Positions 48,240 to 59,317 of a stretch of 64,000 nucleotides of DNA are shown here, in pieces. The position numbers were made by a program, and so were the translations under genes. Source of the stretch: Hypoxylon rubiginosum (taxonomy: Eukaryota; Ascomycota; Sordariomycetes; Xylariales; Hypoxylaceae); NCBI GenBank assembly GCA_902806565.1, contig CADCXA010000031.1:744001-808000 (forward strand), given 5' to 3'. Every line of letters starts with the position of its first letter. The first letter of the stretch is position 1. The notes beneath the pieces are model-generated. The model did not search any database. It worked only from the letters and a program-made list of their open reading frames with translations, and had not been told where the DNA came from.

Positions 48240-49136
48240 TGTGTCCGACTGCTGATCATATAGTACCTAGGTAGGGTCTCGCACCCCGCGAGTGTTTCCG
48301 ACTTGCCCCCGGGTACCGATTGGTGACAGTGGTGACGTGATGCAGGACCGGCGATAAATAAAAGGGGAACGGAAATTAAAGGTCGCACATTCCCTCGTGG
48401 GATTCCTTGGATTCCTTGGATTCAAGCCACACCTAGTGGAGTAGTGGAGCTAGGAGCGCTAAACAGCGCTAATGTGGCGCAGCTCGGACCACCCAGCCGG
48501 TATTGGTCGCCGTTCCTTCCAGTTAGGGCTTCAGCGGCTTCCTCGTATAAGCCGTTGCGCCGGTTACAGAGGCTCGATAGATGATTCCAGCACAAAAAAA
48601 TGGCGAATCTCTACTGTTGTGGGCAGGAACCGCGTTTTTGTTTTTTCCCCAAATCATCCCAAGTTCACAACAAATTTTGGAATTTGTCCAGGGGTGAGCA
48701 ACTTATCACAACGCAGAGATACGAATTCCGCCAGGTACCAGGCGATCTGAATTATCCGTCTCTTCCGCGAAATCACTTGTCATCCACGGTAAACCTCCTA
48801 GGTATATTCTCTATCCCTTACATACTGACTCGTTCAAGATACTTCCAAGTTGGATTGTGAATCTTATTCACGATTTTCATACCCCCATTCTGGTCCCCTT
48901 TGAACAGGCGTCTATATCGATATATCGATATTCAACTAAGGTAGATCACTTATTTTCCATTGTTCATCATTTCAAAACTCCGACCATCTTCTACTCGAGT
49001 CTCACTATTCTTAACCTAACCGATTTAGGTACTCCCATCATTGTATAGACCTCCCTTTACTTCAAATCAACAACTTTCACATGTTTGTAAAGAGTTTGCT
49101 AACATCGGTCTTAGAACTATTGTACCATGTCCAAAG
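48240..49136. other. Intergenic, 0.9 kb
   Basis: Divergent promoter region between the ATPase gene and the disordered-protein gene. Contains the palindrome TACCTAGGTA (48263-48272) and TCGATATATCGATAT (48918-48932). No gene recognised. Confidence 0.45.
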
Positions 49137-52100
49137 ATGCCCGACAAGAAGAATAAACGTGGCAAATTGGTTTTATTTCCAAAAAGCCCTACTCCCCCGG
49201 ATAATCCTAGTGGCACATCGGTTACCAATACACCCACCCCAAGGTCAGTTGCAAATTATCTTAACACTTTCCTAAGCCCCCAAAGCGCTGCCGAGTACCA
49301 GCCTTTGCTACACCAGCCAACCCCTGAGAACGAAGTTGTGGCGGGTCCCTCAGATGCAAGCCTCCAGCAAGGAGAGTTAGAAATTGATGGAAAGAAGCGT
49401 ACTTCGTTTCTACCATCAACCCTTGTAGCCCCATTGAAGTTGAGAACGTGGCCGTCTTTGGCACAGCATAACGATTCCTCATCAGGTCCTGCCTCATCCC
49501 GGAGTGAGTCTTGGGGTGTTAGATTTATTTCTGACGTAGGTGACGATGGTAGTGCCGACCATGCAAGCGGTCACCCTTCTCCAGGTAAGACTATAAAGCC
49601 CTTTGCTGCCCGAGTTCGCTCTTGTTCACGAGAACGGAGAACTAAGACTAGGAGATCACACTCCATGTTTCCTAGTACTCGAGAGATCCAGTACTAATAG
49701 CTCGCAGGTGTACTCCTAAACGTGTCTCCCCGCCTTGGGAGGAAGCCCCGCGAGGATGCCAATGACAGTAAGGGGTCAAAGGACAACATAGATACGGATA
49801 CGGACAACGGACAAGATGGGGAAGGGGTCAGACCACCGCATACCGCCGACGAGGGGCATACCGCCGACGAGGGGCGCATCGCCGAGCAGGAGCAAATCGC
49901 CCAGCGCAACATAAGAGAAGTACATTATACAAAGCAAGGTATGCCACTGCCTCTGCGGCTGTGCGAACAACACCTACCTTCTCCGCTTTTTCCGCCTCCC
50001 TCCGGCCCTCTCCCACCAGTACCGCAGCGACCCCAACCTTATCCTCCCCTTCAGGACAGAATAGCCACTAGCAACAGCCTTACAAGACTACCCAAGGCAC
50101 CACCTCGCGCCAGGGACAATCGAACTTGGAATTCATTCAGACGCACTCCTCATGGTAAAACAGTCGCATATCCTACGAGGGTATATGGAACTTACGCATC
50201 TAACAACCGCCCGGCAGAAAACCTCGCTGCAGGTCTATTAACCACAAGTGGAACAGCTACATTTCGAGGACTTACGGCGGAACTAGACGCGCGTCGCAAT
50301 CGAACTGCTGAGGCAAGTAATTCGGTTACCCCCTCAAACAAGGAAACCACACCGAAGAAAACAAAGTTGCTTCCCTTTTTCGAAGACACAGACGACTCTC
50401 TCGAAGAAACACCCGAATCGCAGCGGAGTTTACTTAACAAATCTCGCGAACTAGATCTTCCGCTGAAGATCGTGCAAGCCGGGCCCAAAAAACCAACCAT
50501 CGTCCACCAGACCTGCGCACACGTGCCACAGCAAGCCCTTATTGTCGAACCAGAGACCATGACCAACTCTCGCGGATCTCCTACGCCGCCTCTCCGTAAG
50601 TCTATCGCATCCAATTTTATTCGTGAAAGCAAGCTTACGGGACATCAGGTGCGCGCCAGGCCGCGAGAGAGAGCCACGTTCTTCGGGCTGCAGGATATCA
50701 AGCCCAGGGTAAGGAAACATTTTCTTCCGTTTTCTATGACGCGCATTTCAATACTAACCCCTATGCTAGGCAATCGCCGCCGCCTGGGTCATCTCATGCG
50801 AGAGGAGGTAGGCGAGAGCAGTCGCGCGATGGAGACGCGTCGCGCGGAGAGACGCCATGCAGAGACCGAGGATCGTAAGACCACCATGAATTCATCTCAT
50901 TTTTAAAAATAAAAAACTAATCTAACCACTTGTAAATATAGAAAGCGTTTCCAGCGTATTCGACGCTACGGCCTTACTCCGCGAAATGCTCGGAGATGAC
51001 GCGTCGGATGTAGTTGGAGACGCGTCCCCCGTCGCATCAACCCGCGCTGGAGACGGGGACAGAATCATACCCGATATCGAGTCGGCGCGTCGCCATATCC
51101 TTCCCGAACCCCTCGCGATCCGGCGTGGTCATCAGCGTGGCGAAGGTCCGCTTACACTCCCGCTTCGCCCCACGTCCGTCGTCGCCGCCAGTACGCCCAC
51201 CAGACTCTTCACCCACGAGTTCATCCGCGACATGATCCGCACCGAACTGGCCATCTTCCAGTCGCGAACCAGCCCCGATCGCATCAACCAACAGCGCGGC
51301 CTAACCGCCGGGGCCCTCGAGTCCCAGAGCGTGTCTCTTCGAAGCGAGGACGCACTGCGCGTTTTTACCCGCCAGCAGGTGGCGCTGCACGCACCGGAAG
51401 TCTTGGCATATTAGAGCAATGACGAGACTGCGGCGCGTAACACGGCTGCCGAAAATCGTGTCCTAGCGGCGGTTCTTACAGCCATTGAGCGAGAGCACGG
51501 AACTAATCAGTATGGCGGTAACCTCGACTACGACCCGTTTAACGATTCACGATGGAGCGCTATCCCCAAGCTCGAAGACGGCCCTAGTGGCCCTGCACCC
51601 GGCTTCCTTCCGCCTATTCCCCCCGGCCGCGGTACTAATGTACCCGGTCATGCATTCATCGTCCCGGGCCATGCGAGCAACCCTAGTACCCGCACGCACA
51701 GCGGCGTATTTATCCCCGGTGCTCTCGCACCCATCAGCCACGGATCCCAACCCTCGGCATCCGCCCATCCCTCCGTCTCCGCCGCCCCCCTCGCGGCCTC
51801 CTCCTCCCACCCCGCCTCGCGGCCCTCGACCGTCGCAGGCAACAGCACCGGCAGCAGCGTCGTCGCCGCCGCCTCCTCGCGCCGCGGCCGCGCCTCCAAG
51901 AAGGCCGGCGGCTCCTCGACCTCGGGCCGGGCGCTCTCGCAGTACTCGGCGCCGCGCGAGTACGGCGTCGCGCACGGCCTCGACCGCCCCAACGAGCTGT
52001 ACTGGCAGGAGACCAACGGCGGCATGGTGATCCGGCGCACCCCGGGACCCTTCTTCTACGAGGCCACCTCCCCGACCGCGCTCAAGCGCCAGGACGACGA

Positions 52101-52392
52101 GCGCCGCGAGAAGCGCCGCGAGCGCGCCCGAGAGCGCGCCGAGAGCCGGGAGAAGCGGAAGGCGGAGAAGGAGGTGCGCAAGGCGCAGGCCGCGCAGGCG
52201 GCACAGCAGAGTGGTGGTGGCAGTGGCCGTCTTCGGTCCACCGCGAGCTTCTCGGGTTCGCTCCGCAGAGCCTTTCAGGCTCTAAAGAAGACTTCGAGCT
52301 CTTCGAAGCTGAAGCCCGCGGAGGAAGAGGAGGGCGAGGAAGAAGATGGAGAGAAAGAGGATGAGACTCGCGGAGGTGGACGCCGAGGCTGA
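49137..52392 (+). CDS. Long disordered protein of unknown function, with one in-frame TAG
   Basis: Exons 49137-49584, 49708-50874 and 50942 onward; introns 123 and 67 bases with good branch sites (TACTAAT before 49707; CTAATCTAAC before 50941) and closing phases. The protein is Pro/Ser/Arg-rich, starts MPDKKNKRGKL, and has a small repeat (HTADEG twice) and a conserved-looking stretch THEFIRDMIRTELAIFQ. TAG at 51412-51414 ends a 695-residue product. However, the same frame stays open without another stop for 326 more codons to 52392, ending in a basic coiled-coil segment (KRREKRRERARERAESREKRK) and an acidic tail. Either the gene spans about 1020 residues and TAG is a nonsense allele, an error or a readthrough site, or the 3' part is a separate gene with an unseen start. 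No known domain. Confidence 0.65.
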
Positions 52393-53608
52393 GGCCGAGG
52401 TGATTAAGATGAAGAGGGACGGGTCTGGGTCAAGGGTGCCATGGGGAGGGGTGGAGCCACTTGGCTCTATCAAAGGGAGTGCCTAACTATTCCCCCTTTT
52501 TTTTTTCTTTTCCCTTTGTTTACGATCGAAGTAATGGTTGGTGGTTGGAGAAGGGGAGAAAAAAAGAAAAAGAACAAAAAAAGGGGACGTGTAGGACTCG
52601 GCGTGTAGGACTCGACTTGTTGGATTCAAGACGCAGCTTGCGATATGCTGCCTTTTTTTCCCCTCTCATAGGCACCCTTAGGACAGAACCCAGGACCCAG
52701 GATCCCCCAAAAAGAAATAATAACAATTCGGTTGTTCCGAATCTTCTCGTGACATATTAGACGTGCATGCGTATTACTTTCCGGCTTCTACACTGACACC
52801 TCTAAGCTCCGAACGCCCTCCTGGGCGTAGATTATCAGTCATTGTCTTTTGTGCATAATAGGTGTAGCTCATGATTGGACTTGGCTCACTAAATCTAGGG
52901 CCTATACTTGATGATCATACGCACTTAGCAACGCTGTCATGGCCCAGTGCCATTCGCAGCTCGTTGCAATGACTGTCGATACACATGTCTTCGTTGACTC
53001 TGTTAGGTACCCGTCAGTGACGATGCTTGTAATTATATCTATAAATGTCGTCTTCTTTATAACTAGCTCACACGACTAGCCTAGTAAGTATATACCAACT
53101 CTAGCTAGTTTCATCGCGTAGGCGGCTCTCATTCGAATGAACATCTCTCGGATGTGATTGCGCTCATGCATAGAGTGCTGCTCCTTTAGCACAGGTAGCT
53201 CTACTTCGAGGACCTGAGCTAGGAGAAAGTCGGCATTATCACACCTCTTAGTCTAAACCCTAGGCAAATCTAATCTTGAAGTTATGGAAACCTAAAGAAA
53301 CTGACTGAGATTGAATAGGATGTAGTCAAAGTTTCGGTCATAAAAGTGATGGATGGCGTTATCTTAGCCGGTGGGGTCCCGTGAGCTTAACGGCCCCTGC
53401 ATACCCGGCTTTGACCTTCTCTAATTGGCTAGCCGGGGTATCATGCCGGGGTTGGGGTAGGGTCTAGTAGGAGTTGGGGTTATTGGAGATGGGCATGTAC
53501 AAAGTACTTCGTACCTACGATGTCATGATCAACACCAACCTCTCTTAAAACATCATTTCCCCTCGCCTCATCTTCTCTCTTCCGCTCACTCTGACCATCG
53601 TAGAAGAG
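52393..53608. other. Intergenic, 1.2 kb
   Basis: No gene recognised. T-runs lie at 52497-52509 and 52651-52657. The segment just before 53609 (53560-53600, CT-rich) is the likely leader of the double amidohydrolase gene. Confidence 0.45.
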
Positions 53609-56530
53609 ATGGAGTACGAGAAGAGTGAGCTTCCGCCTTACAGCGCCGTCGCTGTCCCGGATTGGCGCAGGCGCTGGTCTCCACGACGGTCTCGGGGTGT
53701 CAGATTCATCGCTCTGGCATGTCTCGCATTCATTGTTTACGCGCAATGGAGGCAGATAGAATCTCATCCGAAGCGCAGCTCAGCATCCGAGTTGTCCATT
53801 GAGAAATTGAACGAGGACCTGCGAGTATGTTCCAAGTTACGTTCCAAACCGCAGGATCCCATCGGTCTCGGTCGGGAGCGAAATGCCCGCTATATCGATG
53901 GCCATAAGCCTACTCTCATCAAGAACGCTACCATCTGGGTTGGCGAGCCCGCTGACGGAACGAGTGCCGAGGACGCGCGCGCTGGAAAAGGCTTCTCGTG
54001 GATTAATGCCGATGTGCTTCTAGAATACGGTCTCATCAAGGAAGTCAGCAAGGGCATTGATGCCAGTTCGCTCTCATCTGATACGATCGTATGGGACGCT
54101 AAAGGCCGCCAGCTCACTACTGGTATCATCGATATGCACAGCCATGCCGGCGTCGACAGTTTGCCAGGTTTAAAAGGGAATGACGACACGAACGAGATGG
54201 GCTCTAACATCACTCCCTACGTGCGCTCTATCGACGGAATTAATGTGTTCGATCATCAGATCCAAGTAATAAAATCGGGTGGAGTAACGACAAGTCTAAT
54301 CCTGCCGGGCTCTAGTAACAATATCGGCGGCGAAGCTTTTGTCATCAAACATGCCGTTGGCAAACCCGACGGTCGCAATGAGACCTCCATAGCTGATCTA
54401 CTGGCTGATCCCGAAGGCAATTGGAGGTACATCAAGATGGCTTGCGGTGAGAATTCCAAGCGCACTTACGGCCAGCCCGGCGAGCGCGGCCCCACCAGCA
54501 GGCTTGGTGAGTCTTGGGAGTTTAGGCACGCCTTTGAGCAGGCCGCCAAAGTGGTCCAAGCCCAGGATGACTGGTGTAACCTAGCCGAGTCTGTGGGTGT
54601 TGAGAACATGAACACTTATCTACCGCAAGACCTAGAATGGGAGACGTTATCCGCCGTGCTTCGCGGCCAGGTCCATGTCAATACCCACTGCTACACGGTC
54701 CCCGATCTAGAAGCATTTGTCGATCACACGAACGAGTTTAAATTCCCAGTCCGGGCTTTCCACCATGCGCACCAGACATTCCTCGTCCCCGAGGTTCTCA
54801 AGCGGGCCTACGGCGATTCTCCACCCGCCTCGGCCTTGTTTGCCGATAACATGTGGTACAAGGCCGAAGCGTATATCGCATCCGAATATGCGGGTAAGAT
54901 ACTGTACGAGAACGGGCTGACTCCAATCTATGTCAGCGACAATCCAGTTTTGAATGCGCAGCATGTCGTCTTCGAGGCCGCGAAAGCATTTGGCTATGGT
55001 TTACCGTATCACGCTGCCTTAGCCGCTGTTACTACGGCCCCAGCCGAGCGACTAGGCCTTGGGGAACGCATCGGCAAGGTCAAACCCGGATTCGACGCCG
55101 ATATTGTGGTGTGGGACAGTGACCCGTTGAGCGTTGGAGCTACACCGATTCAGGTCTGGATTGATGGGACTGCGCAGTTCGATGACCCTGTCGAGCTGAC
55201 GAAACCGAGCACCGCTACTCCTAGCCTTGTACCAGAAGCCCTTGCCGTCATGGACGAATCTATCACTACTGACAACGTAGTATTCACCGGCGTATCTAAA
55301 TCCTTCCTATCATTTGGTTCACGACAAGATTCTCGTAGCGAAGATTTGACTGTCACAATTTCACGCGGTAAAATCACCTGCATAGGCGCATGCGAAGCAG
55401 AGCTCGATATCGCCACCAAGTCGGGCACCAGGATCATCCCGCTCAAGAATGGCTACCTAACAAAGCCATTCACGGTATTCGGCTCCACTCTAGGCCTCAA
55501 CGCCATCGACGCGGAGTCCGACACCGACAACGGCTCCGGACCCACGATCTTCAGCCGAGCCATCGACGGGCTCGCGTTCGAAACCAAAAAGCTTTTCTAC
55601 GCGCAGAAGTACGGCGTCACTAGGGCCATCTCGGCGCCCAAGTACTCCAGCCAGATGACCCACCAGGGCACCAGTGTCGGGTTCCGCACGGCCGGGAAGC
55701 ACGCGCTCGAGAAAGGCGCCGTCTTCGCCGATGACGCCGCCGTGCACTACACGCTGGACCTGCACGCCAAGTCCGGCAGCACATCCATCTCGAACGCGGT
55801 CAATACGCTGCGCCACAAGCTACTCGAGGCCATCGGGACCAATGCGATGGCGACCGCGGACCCCTTTACCGAAGCCGCGTTCCTGGCCAAGGTAGTCGAC
55901 GGCTCCCTACCCCTCGCCGTCACCACGCACAGCGCCGACGTCATCGCCTCGCTTCTCAAAGTCAAGTCGACCGTAGACAAAGCCATCGCCTCCTCCTCCT
56001 CCTCCTCCTCCTCCTCCTCGTCTCCCCAAAGCACCAGCACCAGCAGCGGCATCTCCCTCGTGATCATCGGCGGCGCCGAGTCGTTCCTCCTAGCGGACGA
56101 GCTGGCGGCCGCCGAAGTCGGCGTGGTGCTGAGCCCGCTGCTGAGCTACCGCAACGGCTGGGACCAGCGGCGGGCGCTGACGGGGGCGCCGCTGACGAAC
56201 GGGACGGCGGTGGACCGGCTCGCGGCGGCGGGGGCGCGCGTCGCCGTCGGCGTCGACGAGGACTGGCAGGTCCGCGACGTCGGGCTGCTCGCGGGCATCG
56301 CGTACCGGAACGGCGGGGGCGCGCTCTCGGAGGAGGACGCGCTGGACCTGGTGTCGGATAACGTGTACGAGATCTTGGGGCTGGGGAAGAAGGGAGGAGA
56401 CGAGGAGGGTGAGGGTGAGGGTAAGGGTGTGGGTGAGTTCGTGCTGTTTGAGGGCAGTCCCTTGGAGATTGGGGCTAGAGTTAGGGCGGTGGGGAGCGGG
56501 TTGGGAGATGAGGTTACGGTGTTTATTTAA
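53609..56530 (+). CDS. Membrane-anchored double amidohydrolase
   Basis: Single 973-residue frame starting MEYEKSELPPYSAVAVPDW. A membrane anchor FIALACLAFIVYAQW is near residues 33-47 after an Arg-rich cytosolic side (type II topology likely). N-terminal half: amidohydrolase (PF01979) with TTGIIDMHSHAG near residue 172 (HxH metal ligands), NTHCYTV, FHHAHQTF, and AGKILYENGLTPIYVSDNP. C-terminal half (from about 545) repeats the fold in weakened form: NVVFTGVSK, VTISRGKITCIGAC and PFTVFGSTLGL stand where the leader strand, strand and HxH loop would be, but the metal histidines are missing. A poly-Ser run (TCC repeat, about 55988-56020) lies near residue 797. Substrate unknown. Confidence 0.85.
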   Translation: MEYEKSELPPYSAVAVPDWRRRWSPRRSRGVRFIALACLAFIVYAQWRQIESHPKRSSASELSIEKLNEDLRVCSKLRSKPQDPIGLGRERNARYIDGHKPTLIKNATIWVGEPADGTSAEDARAGKGFSWINADVLLEYGLIKEVSKGIDASSLSSDTIVWDAKGRQLTTGIIDMHSHAGVDSLPGLKGNDDTNEMGSNITPYVRSIDGINVFDHQIQVIKSGGVTTSLILPGSSNNIGGEAFVIKHAVGKPDGRNETSIADLLADPEGNWRYIKMACGENSKRTYGQPGERGPTSRLGESWEFRHAFEQAAKVVQAQDDWCNLAESVGVENMNTYLPQDLEWETLSAVLRGQVHVNTHCYTVPDLEAFVDHTNEFKFPVRAFHHAHQTFLVPEVLKRAYGDSPPASALFADNMWYKAEAYIASEYAGKILYENGLTPIYVSDNPVLNAQHVVFEAAKAFGYGLPYHAALAAVTTAPAERLGLGERIGKVKPGFDADIVVWDSDPLSVGATPIQVWIDGTAQFDDPVELTKPSTATPSLVPEALAVMDESITTDNVVFTGVSKSFLSFGSRQDSRSEDLTVTISRGKITCIGACEAELDIATKSGTRIIPLKNGYLTKPFTVFGSTLGLNAIDAESDTDNGSGPTIFSRAIDGLAFETKKLFYAQKYGVTRAISAPKYSSQMTHQGTSVGFRTAGKHALEKGAVFADDAAVHYTLDLHAKSGSTSISNAVNTLRHKLLEAIGTNAMATADPFTEAAFLAKVVDGSLPLAVTTHSADVIASLLKVKSTVDKAIASSSSSSSSSSSPQSTSTSSGISLVIIGGAESFLLADELAAAEVGVVLSPLLSYRNGWDQRRALTGAPLTNGTAVDRLAAAGARVAVGVDEDWQVRDVGLLAGIAYRNGGGALSEEDALDLVSDNVYEILGLGKKGGDEEGEGEGKGVGEFVLFEGSPLEIGARVRAVGSGLGDEVTVFI

Positions 56531-57228
56531 TAGGATGTAATGTGGTATATATGAGTGCCCATAGTCTAGCCATCTGACGATTATGTATTTGCAGCGTTAA
56601 TCTCTATCAGGAAAGATTCAGCTATATCGAGCATAACGTACACTTACCCGGTATAATATCTTCATTTCTCATAGCCGTGAGCAGTTACAGCCGTATATAT
56701 CGAAGAGGTCAATGTTATAATGCTATACGTATACATGTTGGATAAATAATGTCTTCGTATTATATCATCAAGCAAGACGACTCGATGACATAGCAGAAAA
56801 GCCCTTTTGGTATACCTAAAGTAAACAAGCCGAGCAGAAAGAAACTAGCTAGAGATTTGACCATTATCCAAGCCCCCATCCACCTAAAGCTGCCACTGTT
56901 AAAATCGACACTTTTGTTGTTGGCCTCGATATGCCAAAGCTAAGCCTGCACTCATCGACCTGACATACATAACATACGTGTACATACTGCGGGGAGAGGT
57001 AGAAGAGCGTTTATTACCGTGCGAGCAACCCCAATATTAGGAAACTAACACGTACATGCATGTCCAGGGCTGCCTGGAATATAGATTTGCAATAAAGCGA
57101 CCTTTGGTTGTCCTTGTGTTCACCGCTACCTCTGCCACACCTTTCGCAATTCGAATCTCATGTCTGAAAGTTCCTGGGTTTTCTTACGATAGTTTGAACA
57201 GCTAACATTTAACATTGAAATCTATACT
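56531..57228. other. Intergenic, 0.7 kb
   Basis: 3' flank of the amidohydrolase and promoter of the first ceramide synthase. AT-rich, no gene seen. Confidence 0.5.
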
Positions 57229-58731
57229 ATGGCAGACATGAAGGGCACGGGTAACGGTCCACTGAAGAACTCGACTCGATGGCTTTTCGAAAACCAGACT
57301 GGTATGCCGTAGAATGGGGTTCCTAGCACTTGTCGTGCTCTATCTTATTAGAGCCCTTTTGCTAACAATTCGCAAAGGGCTCTCGTTCAATTTCCTCGGC
57401 ATCCTTCTCCTTACACACGTATTCATGCCATCAGCGCAACCATTCACATCCAAGTTCATCACGCTATCTGGCTACAACCCTACTACGGGGAAATATGGCG
57501 TCAATCAAGGCGATATTGGCTTCGTTACCTTCTGCATCGTGCTATTCAGCGGTATCCGCGCCGGCTCGATGAAATATGTCCTTACTCCTCTGGCTAGACA
57601 CTGGGGAGTCACCAAGAACAAGGACATCACCCGATTCTCAGAGCAAGGGTGGATGCTAATGTATAACACCGTATTCTGGACGCTGGGCATGGTAGGCTAC
57701 TCTCTCCCGAGCTTCTCATCGCGAGCTTTGACGGCGACTGATTGCCAACCACAGTTTATTTACTCCAACTCAGCGTATTTCCTCAATCTGGATGAGTTAT
57801 GGACCAATTGGCCCAAGAGGGAGCTGGATGGCCTTACGAAATTTTACACATTGGCGCAAGGGGCTTATTGGACGCAACAGCTGCTTGTCGTGAATCTGGA
57901 GGCCCGCCGGCAAGATTATTGGCAGATGATCGTTCATCACCTTGCGACCATGACCTTGATTGCCTCGGCGTACGCTTATTACCAAACCCGAGTTGCTAAT
58001 CTGATACTAGTCTTGATGGACGCAATTGAGCTATTATTCCCCGTAAGACATGTCGAATCTGACCATGATACGCACCTTTGCTATGCACCTGATAACTAAC
58101 GACGGGAAAACAGCTAGCGAAATGCCTCAAGTGCTTGGGCTTCACTACCATCTGCGACGTCTTATTCGGCTTGTTCTTACTCACCTGGCTCGTGACACGC
58201 CACCTGTTCTACTTGATGGCATGTTGGAGTATATACTTCGATATGCCGCGAGTGATACCGGCGGACTGTTACAGAGGCGCTGCAGATAACATCCAGGGCC
58301 TTTCCTCTATCCCCGACGGCTGGTCATACCTGCTCGAGCCCTTCCGCGACCCCGCTGGTACCGTATGCATGGGCCACGGTATCAGAGTCGGCTTCTTGTC
58401 GTATCTTCTCCTGCTACAGGCCATAATGATCGTGTGGTCCGCATTGATCGTTCGAGTCGCTGTTCGAGTTCTTAAAGGAGACAGCGCGGAGGACATCAGG
58501 AGTGACGATGAGGAGGAGGAAGAGGTAAGTAAAAGCCGAGAGGATGAGCCTGAGCTGTCGATCCCGCAGATCATCGAAGAGGAGGTCGGAGCCGAGTCTA
58601 TTGACTTCGAGGCGTGGAAGCGCCGCGCCGGCTCGCAGGGGGCCGCCAAGTCAACTGGCATCAGCCTACTCGGTCACAGCGACCGGAAGGAATTTCTGGA
58701 TCGGATTGGATGCGAGAAGCAAATCGACTAA
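57229..58731 (+). CDS. Ceramide synthase (LAG1/TLC family), first of two
   Basis: Exons 57229-57301, 57378-58042, 58114-58731, 451 residues. The first intron (76 bases, GTATGC..CTAAC..AAAG) joins STRWLFENQTG to LSFNFLGILLLTHV and explains the apparent frame break at 57310. TLC domain (PF03798): several membrane segments, the Lag1 motif region QDYWQMIVHHLATMT with the paired catalytic histidines (near residue 210), and an acidic residue in LVLMDAIELLFP. Such enzymes join a fatty acyl-CoA to a sphingoid base in the endoplasmic reticulum. The C-terminal tail is acidic (SDDEEEEEVSKS), as in other fungal members. It lies 590 bases upstream of a second member on the same strand. It is the more divergent of the pair; in place of the usual HDxxD-like segment it has MDAIE. 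Confidence 0.9.
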
Positions 58732-59317
58732 AAAGCGGACCAGGCCATTTCTCTACCGGACTTTGGAGAAATAGGGCTAGCGGGCTTTGAAATAGCTACC
58801 GTCAGTCTTTCGTCATAACTCGCCTAAATATTTTCCGCAGAATCGAGTTGAGATGATAAGTTATCTAGCTTAAATTCATCTAGCCTCAGGTTGTGCTTTG
58901 ACAGAGTAGATGACGAGGACTCTGGTCTCTGGATGCTGTGAGAACGCATTTCTCCCTGCGTTGACATTGATATCCGAATGGCCCGAATCGCAGCAGTTAA
59001 GCAGAGAGGTGAAACCGCCACCGACTAATTTATATGAATTTTGTGGTGCTGAACGCCGGATACGTGACGCTGTAATTAGATTCGCCATCCGCGGGCGCCG
59101 ATTCGGGGTCCGCCGGAGCCAAGGGGCCGCTAAAGGGGCTTCGCCCTTGGCAAATACATACACTCATAGAGGCTCAATCTGCGACAAGGTCTGCTAGTAC
59201 GTGGTGCTTGTGCTAGCTTCTACGTCGTGTAAATTTCTTTCTGGTTGGTCGCGTCTATATTCCTACTTGTTCACATCCAAGACCGCCTTTCTACGTTGCA
59301 TCTACCCAACCATAGCC
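58732..59317. other. Spacer between the two ceramide synthase genes
   Basis: 586 bases with no gene of their own; the small frames here do not resemble TLC proteins. Contains the terminator of the first and the promoter and leader of the second gene. Confidence 0.5.

Noticed and set aside
51379..51414. 36-base intron that would remove the in-frame TAG
   Set aside because: Too short for a fungal intron, weak donor GTGGCG and no branch site inside.
57310..57314. Start of the first ceramide synthase at ATG 57314
   Set aside because: That ATG lies inside a 76-base intron with good signals; splicing from ATG 57229 gives the conserved ENQTGLSFNFLG junction instead.
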